From NCBI GenBank assembly GCA_008921705.1, contig VFFE01006058.1, positions 1 through 64,000 on the forward strand: a stretch of 64,000 bases of DNA. The letters run 5' to 3'. Each line of letters begins with the position of its first letter. Position 1 is the stretch's first letter. Under the pieces are notes generated by a model. It ran no database searches. It was given only the letters and a program-made list of their open reading frames with translations, and was not told where the DNA came from. This document shows positions 11,165 through 23,502 of this stretch, piece after piece. The position numbers and the translations under genes are program-made. The stretch is from Burhinus oedicnemus (taxonomy: Eukaryota; Chordata; Aves; Charadriiformes; Burhinidae).

Positions 11165-12988
11165 ATTTGCAGTTAAAGATAATAAGGAGAGGTTCTTTCA
11201 GTATATCAATGGAAAAAGGAAGACTAGGGAAAATGTAGGCCCACTGATGAATGAGATGGGCACCCTACTGGTGGAAGACACAGAGAAGGCGGAGATACTG
11301 AATGCCTTCTTTTCGGTCTTCACTGCTAAAGCTGTCCCTCATGAATCCCAGACCCTGGAGGCAAAGGGGGAAGATCTGGAGAGAGGAAGATTTTCCCTCA
11401 GTTGAGGAGGACTGGGTTAGAGACCACTTGACCAAGCTGGACATCCCTAAGTCCATGGGCCCTGACGGGATGCACCCGTGAGTGCTGAGAGAGCTGGCAG
11501 ATGTTATTGCTAGACCACGCTCCATCACCTTTGGAAGGACATGCGGAACAGGAGAGGTGCCTGAGGACTGGAAGAAGACTGACATTGCTCCAATCTTCAA
11601 AAAGGGCAAGAAGGAGGACCCAGGGAACTACAGGCCAGTTCGTCTCATCTCTGTCCCTGGGAAGGTAATGGAGCGACTTGTTCTGGATGTGCATCTCCAA
11701 ACACATTGAAGAACAGGAAGTTATTGGAAGTGGTCAACATGGATTTACCAAGGGTAAATCATGCTTGACCAATCTGATAGCCTTCTATGGTGTTATAACT
11801 GGTTGGCTGGATGAGGGGAGAGCAGTAGATGTCATCTACCTTGACTTCAGCAAGGCTTTTGACACTGTCTCCCATAACATCCTCATTAGGAAGCTGAGGA
11901 AGTGTGGGCTAGGTGAGGAGACAGTGAGGTGGATTGAGAGCTGGCTGTGTGACAGAACTCAGAGGGTTGCGATTAATGGAGCTGTGTCAAGTTGGAGGCC
12001 TGTAACCAGTGGTGTCCCCCAGGGGTCAATACTCGGTCCAATCTTGTTCAATATATTCATCAATGACCTGGATGAGGGGACAGAGTGTATCCTCAGCAAG
12101 TTCGCTGATGATACCAAACTGGGAGGGGTGGCTGACACTCCAGAGGGCTGCACTGCCGTCCAGCATGACTTGGACAGGCTGGAGTGCTGGGCAGAGAAGA
12201 ACCTAATGAGGTTCAACAAGAGCAAGCGTAGGGTCCTGCACCAGGGGAGAAAGAATGCTAGGCACCACTATAGGCTAGGGGTGGACCTGCTGGGAAGCAG
12301 TTCTGAGGAGAAGGATCTGGGGGTCCTGGTAGATAGTAAATTACCCATGAGCCAGCAATGTGCCCTTGTCGCCAGGAAGGCCAATGGAATCCTGGGCTGC
12401 ATAGGGAAGAGTGTGGCCAGTAGGTCCAGGGACGTCATTCTCCCCCTCTGCTCGGCACTGGTGAGGCCACAACTGGAATACTGTGTCCAGTTCTGGGCTC
12501 CCCAGCTCAAGCGGGACAGGGAACTACTGGAGAGAGTCCAGCATAGGGCAACAAAAATGATCGGGGGATTGGAGCACCTCCCTTATGAGGAAAGGCTGAG
12601 AGAGCTGGGACTCTTTAGCCTGGAGAAGAGAAGGCTGAGGGGAGACCTTATTCTTGCTTAGAAGTATCTAAAGGGTGGGTTGAAGGCGGATGGAGCCAGA
12701 CTCTTTTCAGTGGTTCCCAGTGACAGGACGAGGGGCAACGGGCACAAGCTGGAACATCGGAAGTTCCATTCAAACATAAGAAAAAACTTCTTTATGGTGA
12801 GGGTGGCAGAGCAGTGGAACAGGCTGTCCAGGGAGGTTGTGGAGTCCCCTTCTCTGGATATTTTTAAGACCTGCCTGGATGCAGTCCTTAGTAATGTGGT
12901 CTAGGCATTCCTGTGTCAGCAGGGGAGTTGGACTAGATGATCTCTAGAGGTGTCTTCCAACTCTGAAAATTCTCTGATTCCGTGATTT
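11165..12988 (+). mobile_element. CR1 LINE fragment, 5'-truncated, sense orientation
   Basis: Contains the C-terminal part of the CR1 ORF2 with reverse-transcriptase blocks in order: [60 protein letters not shown] and [20 protein letters not shown]. It ends in the typical 3' tail with degenerate 8-mers ATTCTCTG (12969-12976) and ATTCCGTG (12977-12984). The 5' edge, near the KDNKERFF block at about 11170, is approximate. Lesions include a TGA in the DGMHP*VLREL segment (11479-11481), frame changes near 11360-11390 and 11690, and a TAG at 12659-12661. The copy cannot encode a working protein. Confidence 0.93.
11678..12904 (+). pseudogene. CR1 reverse-transcriptase pseudogene (C-terminal half of ORF2)
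   Basis: The frame is open from 11678 to an in-frame TAG at 12659-12661, then continues in the same frame to 12904. At the stop the reading is LILA*KYLKGG, where a tyrosine is expected, so a single base change explains it. The catalytic motif FADD is intact at 12101-12112, but the N-terminal part of the enzyme is in other frames upstream. Confidence 0.9.
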
Positions 12989-15900
12989 GCACCATCTACC
13001 CAAGGGTTCACACAGAGTCTCTGTGTTTCCTGTAGAAGGAGGCAGCGCTGGGCAAGCTTGGGTACCTTAATAGAATGTATGCTGCCCTCCAGGTTTGACT
13101 AGAATACATTTTACCCCCAAGCCTTTTTGGATCAAGTGTACTACTAGTGCTCTCTTCCACTTATTGCATTAGGATGAGGCTTTGTATGGAGGGAGAAAGG
13201 AAATGGCCCTTTGCATCCTGTGGTCTTTGTGCTTTTTGCAAACCCATACAGGAACAAGGCACAGCACTGCCCTTCTCCTGTGAGGTCCTCAGGCCACCAT
13301 TAGGCCTTTGGTTAACAATACTCCATCCCCCTCCTGTTTTTATGGGAGGTGTTGTGGTCTCTATAAACAAAGTGAATTTTCCACTGCAAATTATCTGGAA
13401 TTATTCACTTCGATATTTAAACACACTCTCTTTGGTAATGTTTTCACAAGCTTTTATTCATTTTTTGTTGGCACTTATTCTCCAATCAAAAGGATTTTGA
13501 ACTCATGTCCATAACCACACTTTCAGTTCCCGAGCAGCTATACATAGAGAAAAGTAATTCACGATCCTCCTCATGATCAATCACAGCTGGTCAGTAAATT
13601 TAAAACACAATGACCTCCACAAAACATTTGCTTGTGATCCATCTTCTAAGATGAAAATTTTAAATACTCTCCAACTCAAAACACACCTATGACAACTGCA
13701 ATCTGCAAACAGGAGAAAAAATGCTACAGCTATTTCAAATTGTTCCCTCTGCTCACTTCAAAAATAAATAAGAATAAAAATGCTGCTTCCCACAGTGGAT
13801 AAGGCAGGAAGTAGGAAACAGTCCAAAATATCCTGAGACGGTCTGTAGAAACTGTGTGCTCAGACAGAATTTGAGAACAAAATGGCCAAAGTTGGTTTTG
13901 CTTTGCTCCTTAGACCAGATGATTTGTCAAAATGGTAACTTAGAATGTAATTACTACATTATTGCAACAACACTGATTTTTATTGAAACAAAGGGCCTTA
14001 CCTATGGCTGGAAATTTTGACTGCTTACAGGAGAAATTTTGTATAGCACGCTTCTTGCTAGAACAAAAATGTATCCTGACATCCCTATCCCTTAAAAAAG
14101 TGTGCACTTCACACAGTGGGCCTTCTAACAGCAGCTGGAGCCAGTCTAAAAACGTGATATGGCATTACAGTGTCCAAGGGTAGACAGCTATGACTTTTGA
14201 GAGGCATGAGGGTCACAAGCTCTTGCAGCGCAGCTCCCAAACCAGCTCTGTGTCCTATGACTCATGAAAAGGGGCTGTTTTTTCACTGCAGATGCTGTGC
14301 TTTTGGGGTGCCCTATGACAGACCCAAACTCAGCTGCAGATGCCACCCAAACAAATCTTAGGCATAGCCATGGGATTTCCATTCTTTGGATGTCTCCTAG
14401 AAACCTTCTCCTCTCATTCCTCAGCTTTGAGAGCATCTGGTATGAGTCTCACACCTCTGAAATTTTGGGATGGTGCTTTCAGGGCCTGGAATTTTGGTAC
14501 AACCTTACAGGCTTCTTGGTCCGTAGATCTTACATATCTAGAAGAGGATCCCTTCATATCTTTTTGCTATGTCTGCAGAGTTGCCCATCTTGTGAGCTAT
14601 GCTAATGGCATTACTGTCTCTACTAGTGGCATTGCCCACAAAGAAGAATAAAAACACTGCAGATTCACAGACCGGAAGTTTCTTCTTAATGTTTTCTCAG
14701 GAGAAGTGTGGTAATAACAGGATATTCTACCAACCACTCCAAATCTTGAAGTACCAATATGTCTGAGCCTCTCTCCAAGATCTAGGTAGGATCAAGGACA
14801 CCAGAAATTTTTATTGCTGCAAAATAAGTAGTGCTCAAGACGCATGGGGCAGACTGGAGCAAAATATACAGTAGATAATGTGCAAAAAATCTGCTTTGAC
14901 CTATTCCCTGTATTTCTAGCAGAACCCAAGATAACTAGTTCATTCCTCTTTATGATCTGCCTCTTCTCAGCACCACAGCCTTGCCCAGAGTCTTAGGTGG
15001 CTGTCATGTAAGTATGGAGTAGTTTCACCATATTGAGCACCCTTGTCCTGTCTGCCCTCCTAGGACTGACCAGGAGGTCAATCTGCCTTGCTCACTGCCA
15101 AATTACTTCTGCCATAGTAATTAGTACGGCTGAGAGTAGAAATGTTATTGGTAAGTATTCACACAGGAGGGCACTTCTCCCTTTTAGTCAAGATGTTCAG
15201 ATGGGGCCCCATAGCAGCAGGGAGCCTGGACTTCTAAGCAAGAAGTTTGGGATTTGCTCCATAACAAACAAGAAAAGATTCTTCAAAAATTTTAAACTCT
15301 CAGCTCTTGAGCCAAATGTACCTCATGCCATTTATTCTCACAGCTAGCTTCAGAGAAATATTATGATAGAAAATCTTCCAAGTCTGCAGAAATGGGCTGT
15401 TAGCCAAGCTGAGTGAAATTTCAAAAAGCAGCTTCTCTTCCATATTTCCAGTCCAGAAATACAGCTGCAGTGGGAGAGGGCAGATTTGCCCATCGTTGCA
15501 ATTATTCTGGACCCAGCGAGGTCCCAGAGTCCTGCATGTAGATAATATATACAGTGGTCATTATCTGCCTCCCACAATTAACTGTGGTCCTCCCCTGCTT
15601 GCATAGACTGGAAGTTTGTGAGTGCGTGCTATGCCTATAGCAGGGTTTAAATTAGGGATGAAGAAAGAGGAGAACTGGGACATGTCCATAAGCATTCAAT
15701 ACTCCAATCTTTCCAGGGAAAAATCTGACCACACAAAGAAGCCTTGAGAGCTGTAGCAACTGTGGCAGATAACTACACATAGGAAGATGCTTGGCAGCAC
15801 TGCTTTCCACTTGGACAATATGGTAGGGGACCAAGTTTCCACGTGGATAAATTCTTCTTGCACTAAATCTTTAATGAGCAGATGTAGAAATGTCTTAATT

Positions 15901-18900
15901 GTCATGATGCTGTCTTTTTCTGCCTCTTCTATTCAACGGTGTTTCACCATGGATATCTCTTTCAGGCTAGCTGCATCCCAAAGGAGATTTTTGTTCCCTG
16001 CTTCTGTTTGTTTATAACAGCCTCCAAGACTGCTGCAAAGCCAAGGAATGACTGGCTGTTTTTTCAGTCTCAGATATTGGGTCGGTAGAAAAGTGGTTCA
16101 TAATTAGCCTGAGCACTCTTTAACTCACGTGCTAAAAGCAATCCTGCTGTACCCTTCTTTTCTGATAACATTTATTACAGCAGGCAAACAACCTCACCCT
16201 TTTCTTCCAGCCTTGGCCCAGTTTACTGGGGATGAATCAGTATGTGCAAAGGCATCCAGTCTTGATGTGAATACAATTCAAGGGACAAATACTCGGTTTT
16301 ACACATTGTTAAACTTTTTGTCCCCCTGCAAAAACTGTGAAATTATTTTCTATTTCAGTTTTGTTGCGTCAGCTTTCCAACACCAGATTTTTAAAAAGTT
16401 TTTTCTTAAATTAAAAATGTTCTCCTACCATAAATTCTGTGTCAGCCTCAAAAATATCAACTATTTTTCACTTTCTGAGTTGAGCCTCCTTCGTGGAGAT
16501 TGCTCCTGGAACAATGTGATAGATCGTGAGTTATAGCTAGGAAGCCTAAAATAAATCCTAATTGAAGTGCAATAGACTACAACTCTTTTGAAAAAGAGGG
16601 AATAGAGGGAGACCAACGTTATTCAATTAAGGCTGCTTCAAGCTTTTTTTATACTGAGAAGCACAACTTTGCAAGCCTACCAGAAAAAACAGTCCCTCTT
16701 CAAAGTTCAAATGTCACTCTCCTTCTAAAAGAGTGTGTAAGTGAAAACTGATTATCACCTAATTGACATTAATAGGGCAGAATTTAGAGAATTACGAGCT
16801 GGAAGGATCAGCTTAGGAAAGAATAATGGAACTAAATGTCGCATGTAAAACTTAGCTAAACATTTACTGAAGGGAACATAACAATCTACAATCTATGAAA
16901 GAAATATTTACTGAAGAGATAAGAGGATTGGGTCATGGAGATAGATATACATAAATAGTAAGATGAGCTCTGTGGAAGTCAGGCTCTCTCTTTTCAGCAT
17001 GAATTGAGATTTCAATATTTGTTTTAATTTGCCGTGGCACTTCTTCAGTTTTAAATTGTTTATTTCAGATTGCTCTTAATATTCAAAACAGGAAATGAGG
17101 AGTTGTTCTGGAAGACGGATTGAAACATGTCATCCAGAAGATGTTGAAACTAGCCATTAGCTTTGTCTGAATCTTTACCCTTTTTCCTACAAGAACATTT
17201 TATCTCGAGCCATCTGATTTCCCCATTTTGCGGCGCCTGCATTTTCTGACAGACTTTTATGTTAAATAGTAATACAAACCAATGAAGTCAGCTGAATTTT
17301 GCACGTCCTGGCCAATGTATATGCAGTCAGTCTCTTCCTAAGAAGCCATTCTTAAAGGAAATTATGGAAATATAATTGTACACCGGACAAGACTCTAAAA
17401 CCCGAACCATGTTGCTCTGACGAAGACACGTACTAGATAAGGAGAGTGTGCAAAGTTATCTTTAGCTTTTGCAGTTTTGTGAAAAGCAAAAAATTGCTAT
17501 TGACTTACAGTCCCTCAAATCTCAAGTAAAGGCAGGGCTGCTTAGGACATTTTTCTCAAAATATCTCACCATTGTGGCATAATATTTTTATCATAATGTC
17601 ACTTCTGCCGGCACCAGATAGGCTGAAGAAATGCTGTGATGTGAACATCACTATCAAGTCTACATCTGTGTTTCTGCCATTGCTAGCATGGAGTTATGTG
17701 AGCCGGCATGTCTCAGCGCTGGGGGAACTTGAGGATCAAAGTTGCAGGGTAATTGAGGGAACTGAGGAAGATCTAAGCATCAAACATAGCAAGAAACATC
17801 CGCAAGCCTAAAGGAGCCTGTCTAACATGCTTCTTGCTCTGCTCACCTTTCATGTTCTGAAAGCTTTTTATGGAGACAATATAAAGCAGAGAGTCAGAAA
17901 AAAATTGTCTGCATAACCCTGTTTTATTTAATACTAATTTTATGAAGCGCTTACCAAAAGCACCTATTAAAACCAACCAAAACGGTTTGAGCTACCTGTC
18001 ATAACTTTGGTTTTACAACTGAGTGTTTTGGGGATTCATTCTTGTGCAAGAAAATCAAGCTCAGCTTTCAAACAAAAAAATCCAAAGCAGAACAGAAATG
18101 TTTTCCTTTAGCAGCAGCATATGCTTGAATATTCCTTTAGGCTAGAGCTCAGTGCCTCAAAGAGAAATATGAAGATATTTATTTTAAATAGGCTGGGCTT
18201 TCTATAGTTGTCATTGATAAAATCACTTTGAACTGAAACATCTAACCAGGACTATGAACCACTGCCTAAAAACATTGCATCACATGAGAAACAGTGAAAT
18301 TATACATCTTGAAATGCAAACATTGCTTTCAGCCTCCCTTATAAAATGCTTGTTTGGTTTTATGGTAGGTACACCCCAAATTTTTATGTTGCAACCTATT
18401 TATTCCAGATGTTTAGGCTTTTGCTATGTGTAGAAGAGGCAACACCAGAAAAATAAATAGAGTAGTTAGTAGTTGTGAATTATATTTGGACAAGAAGAGA
18501 GGAAATGATCCGTTAGATAAAATTAATTGTGAAAATGAACTCTCATAGTTTAGTCACATATTGATTTTTGTCTCAGATCTCTTTTCTGTTGCAGGAATCA
18601 AATGGAAATTCATGCCGTGTCCTTGCCCCCATGACTGTCAGAATTCAGGTTGCCCTGGAGACACGATGCCACATTCACAGAAGGGGAAGAGAGAGACCTC
18701 AGCCCTGCTGTCCTCTGGGGACCACGCTCCCGAAATTCTTCTGTGGGGCTCCTTTGACCTCCGAGAGCTCACAGACAAAGAGAGCCAGCCAAGTATTTGT
18801 AATGTGAGATGCTACTGTAAATTAAACACTTACTAATGAAAGATCAGAGGGATCACTTTAAAAAACTAGCTTCCTATTTCTCTGCATGCCTTTGGGAAAT

Positions 18901-21900
18901 ACATAATCATGCTTTTTAGCAGCACAGCCACAGGCACTGTATATTTAAAGCAAGCGGAGCAGCAAAATCTCTTAGTCCTATAAAAAGGTGGTTTAACACT
19001 GGATAACAATTAATAACATCCTGGATATAAGAATATACCGGATTAGGACTGTTCTTAAATCCACACACATTTCTATCTGAATCATTCATCTGGAAACACT
19101 GGATAGTATCTGCTGGAAACGGAAAGTAGAACAAGTCAGCCTTACAGGCTGAGCTTGCTGTCGGTCTTTGGAGGTATGTAAATCCCTCAGCAGGTCAATA
19201 CATTATTTCCTCTGTCACATATAGTAGGATTTACTGCTCCCATCAGTGCACTGTCCGGTTATATTGTTGCACAAGAGGCTGGAGTTCAGAGAGGACGCTG
19301 GTACTCAGAGAACAAAAGCCTCGCACACATGACATCAAGGCGAGCGCACACGCGCACACCCTCTGCGCCTCAGGACAAATGAGTGCAGCTCTTGTCCCTG
19401 TTTGCATCACCCAGCAGCAAATTGAGCATGGAGTGGAAATGAGGACAGCAATGAGGGAATCTAGGAATATTGACTTCTTTGCTGTGTAGGCTGGCAATTG
19501 GGAGCTCTTGCGGAAACCTGTAAAATGGCAACGGTTTGGAGGACACTGATAAAGATCCTGTGCTGAGGACCAAAAGTTTCACACTGCTGCTAAAAGAAAA
19601 AATCGCGCATGCATACAAAAGAAAGCAACACTGGTGCTGCTCTGCACAGAATGGCATCTGTTTCCTCCAACACCCTGTGACTGGATTACAAGCCTTGTAG
19701 GGCGATTGTGAGCAGTGCTGGACAGAAAGACAGCAACGTACAAGAGATAAGCATGAGGAAAATAAGACTGGAGGCAAAGACAACCACTTTGCAAACTATC
19801 CTACTGCTGGAGAAAGAAGACCCCTTCCTGTAATTGAATGCTTGTAATTCCGGAGGAATGATGAACTTTCTGTGAGTCCAGATGTGTCCAAGTGTTTTGC
19901 TGAAGGTCCAGTCCTGTGGCTTCCGGGTTTGCTGCCGCTCACAAACACAGCCATCAAATGCCGAACTCAGACCAAGCAACTGCCTAGTCCCCATCCTGTC
20001 TCCTTGGGCTGCCAGGAGAAAGAGACTAGCAGTCACCGATGGACCTAACCTCTATAAGTTAGTTAAATACATTTTTAATCTAACCCTCTTAATATTTTTC
20101 ACCTTTGCCATACCTGTGGCAATAAATCCCAGTTTGGGTAAACATTTCACTAATTATCTCAGGCTTTGATCTATGCCTCTGAAGTCGCCCACTGCTTCCC
20201 CAGACACTGGCACCAGAAGTCTGTGTTGGAGCTGCCCTGTTTTACTCAAATAGTGAATAAAACACTAACAGGTTTTGGTACACTCCATTCCAACAAATAA
20301 ATGTAAATGAAGAGGCCCATATTCAGAATCTACAATAGCAACAAACGTTAATTGCACAGTAATAGCTATCAAAAACAATATTCGATGTGATCATTTCTTG
20401 TGCTCGCCTCAGGGCACACCACAATCATAATTAATAATGTTATTTAATAACAATAATAGGGCGAATGCAGCTTATAAATTCATAGGCAAGGTTAATAAAT
20501 GGGATCTGATGATTAGGTAGGTACAGCTGAACAATTTATGAAGCATTTTAAGAGCTTCCCTAGAGGTGGTGAATCAGGGCTGATCTGCTTGGCTCCTTTA
20601 GTGAGCAACAGGAATGAAAAGTAAATAAATAGACATGCAAAACAGCCTTGCCTCCTTTTTATGATGCCCTTCCTCTCAACTTTATTTTTTTTTGTACCAG
20701 AATTAAAATGCCTTTGTAGCAAGGGCTACTGAAAGAAACCCTGTATGATACAGAGTCTAACCTGTTTGGGGACTGAACATCATTATTATTTTCTTATTGG
20801 TCATGGAGTTCTCCACCTCAGTAATCAGTGTACAAAAGGCTGCTTCCTGTCTTGACAGGTTTACAGTCCAGGTAATTCAATGTAAAAGAAATAATGAAGA
20901 ACACTTGTGGTAATGATTTGCCTTCTAAAAGGTAAAGCCTTTGGTGTTTCTGCTCATTCTGACATGCTGTCCAGCTTGTACAGTCCTACCATGACCTGTA
21001 AATGTTATTTTTCTAAACAGAAAGTCTCTGCTGTCATTCTTGAACAGGTATGAACAAGCCAGGGCTTACTATCAGTATCATGTTACTGTGACTTAATGTA
21101 CTGTTAAGCATTTGAACTGTGGTAAGTAGCATGGCTGCAAGGTCTTTCTAGTTACTGCAAAGTTAAATGCATTAGTTTAAAACCATCTTTGAGGTGAGAT
21201 GGGCTAACAGCAGGCACAGGTGCTCCTATGATGCTTCAGCTGTCAAGCAGTACCTTGCAAAACCGAGTAACTCAGCTGCTTTTGACGGCATGCACTTAAT
21301 CCGCAAGGGAAGAGGGTTAAGCGAAGGGCACTGACAGACAAGCTTTGGCTGAGCATCAGGTGCAGGGACTGAAGTGGTGCTACTGCTCCCAGAGCAGAAA
21401 CAGCAGAAGGAAAGACACCTTACTCACTCCGCTGCTACATCAGTCAGTGCCCATAAAATGGTTCACACTTACATACCAGGGCAAAGGGACCGAACTAAAA
21501 GGTGAAGGTAGGTTGTTGGGTTTTTTACCTAGTGCAGTAAAACAAGCCTGTCAGTGTCCATATATTATTCTATATTGGAATAAGTCAATAGTACACATAA
21601 TACATATACATACTATACACACCATCAGCTAGTGTGCAGTAATATGCCTGGCAGCATTTAATTGAGGACTGTGAGTATTGCCCCTGTTGGAACCTGAACC
21701 TCCAGTTTGAACCCAGCTGTGAACATCACCACAGCGATGTTACAAAACAAACTGAGAATGATGAAAGCGACAGTGAGGTTTTTAAAAAGTAACTGAAAAC
21801 TTGAGAATTTTTATCGTCAAGGACTGCAGGACTACAGCCAAAGAGGAATAATATTTCTAAAGAAGAAGTAGGAGAGTTGGAAGAAGTATTTTTTTGGTAG

Positions 21901-22515
21901 ATGGTTACAGTCAGAGAGTAACAGAACCAGGCTCTTTGAGAAAATACCATTCACAGGTAAAAAAAAGCTTTTTTAAAAAGTCTGTTTTCCCAGAGGACAA
22001 GGAAAGTTCTAATTTGGTCAGCTCTGAATCACAGACCAAGAAAATGAAAAATAGATTACTCTGAAGCACAGATACTAGAATAACTTGGCAGATGATTATA
22101 TAGGCAAAAGTAGCAGCATATGCCATACACTGCTTTGCAAAATGCATGGTTTGAAAACTCGTACATGCAGTGCAGCCAGGGATGGAAGCGCAGCATGAGT
22201 GAGCACTGACCTCTAGTGGACATAAGAGTCTAGAACTGGAAAAGATCATTGAATTCAAAATACAAAATACGTCATGCGGACAGTTGTCCAAGGCTCGTGC
22301 TTGGCAACTCTGCAAGCTAGTCGGCATAGTTCTACTGTTAGGAAGCTCTCACTGTCTATGTGTCAGGAACTATCACATCTATTGTAATGTCTTCAGGCAA
22401 ATTTTTCACTGCCAAAAGAAAACAGTGCACACTTAGAATTTGCTTAGTAAGAGAGGTAAGTCAACTATTGGTCAGTAAAATTAACTAAGGCTGAATTCAG
22501 TCCCTTTTTTAGGTA
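12989..22515. other. Intergenic sequence downstream of LACC1, no gene recognised
   Basis: About 9.5 kb of AT-rich sequence. Frames such as 16129-16536 and 19370-19783 are short and composition-driven with no family resemblance. A CTCF-like motif occurs at 22206-22219, within this interval. Confidence 0.6.
22206..22219 (-). promoter_or_regulatory. CTCF-like motif (one mismatch)
   Basis: The minus strand reads CCACTAGAGGTCAG, one mismatch from the core consensus CCASYAGRKGGCRS. It lies beyond the LACC1 3' end. Motif evidence only. Confidence 0.3.
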
Positions 22516-22521
22516 TTTATT
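22516..22521 (-). terminator. Candidate polyadenylation signal for LACC1
   Basis: AATAAA on the minus strand (TTTATT on plus) about 810 nt beyond the LACC1 stop. It is the first canonical hexamer I see downstream, which would give a 3' UTR of roughly 0.8 kb. No cDNA evidence is available and other sites may be used. Confidence 0.4.
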
Positions 22522-23327
22522 TAATAACTGGGTACTGTTGAGACCGTCTCAATGGACATTAGCAGAGCACCAATAGTTTAAAGGAAAAAATCCTAAGGAA
22601 ACATGAACATACATGTCCTATTATATTATGAGTTTTAGTCCTACTTTTTCTACAGTCAAAAAATACAGAACGGTGAGGGTTTATACATTTCAATGTCTGC
22701 CCCAAAGGAGATTGCTTCCTTCTCAATTTCAAGTTATCTTCCACAGGAAAAGTCCTGTAAGTGTTTTGGAGCTCCTCTTTAAACTAATCCAAATAAGAAA
22801 AACAATCCCAGGCACATAATTCCATAAGGCTAACCTTCAGCTGAAATTACCAAAGTTGGGTGTTCTCAAACAGTTAATGTGCAATACAGGCTTCCCTTCC
22901 TATATCAATAATGTCATAATTAACTTAATTCAGAAGTCTCACCTAGAAGCTAATGAAGATTGGGTTTTTGTGCTTTCACCACCTTAAGACAGTGAGGTTT
23001 CTGGGAAACATTTGGTCAAGAAGGCTCCAAAAAAATTGGAGCTTGCATATGGACTTGCAGAAGGGCTTTGTCACTGGTGTGGGTTGTCCTGTTGTCCTTG
23101 TTTCCTTTGCACCCTACCTCACACAAGAATTATTGGCCCTGCACCGTAGAAATTTCTTCTTGCCTCAGAATGGCAGGGAAGGGAAGAAGCAGGATAATCG
23201 CAAAACCCATGAATTCCCTATTGCAAGTCTGTGAAAGGAAGGAGGAATAACGTCTATGAGGAGAGCAGGATGCCAGACAATGCACCACTTATTGTCTAAA
23301 TACTATTTGAGAGTAAGAGATACTATC

Positions 23328-23502
23328 TCAGTCTTTGATTGATATGAAGCCAATCTGTGTCCCGAAGTTAGTGCCATCACGGAAGTGAGAGTAAAATTTA
23401 TCAGGGTGGCATGCAGTACAGAACGTAATATTTTGGTTCTGGTCTGTGACAGAATCATCTTGGATGTTCTCAGGAAGAATCCCACCACTCTCAAGAAGAA
23501 TC
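23328..23502 (-). CDS. LACC1: LACC1 terminal coding exon 5 (residues 381-438, stop TGA)
   Basis: 175 nt including the stop at 23328-23330. The acceptor is TTCTTTAAG and the first base completes R381. It encodes [14 protein letters not shown], then [16 protein letters not shown] and the terminal [11 protein letters not shown]. The CxxCHPDxFxSHxRDG block and the GxQxGFIxI end match the family C-terminus, so the protein is complete and not truncated. Confidence 0.95.

Noticed and set aside
16129..16536. 135-codon plus-strand frame
   Set aside because: Composition is typical of random AT-rich translation (many F, L, S and K residues). No family similarity and no flanking exons.
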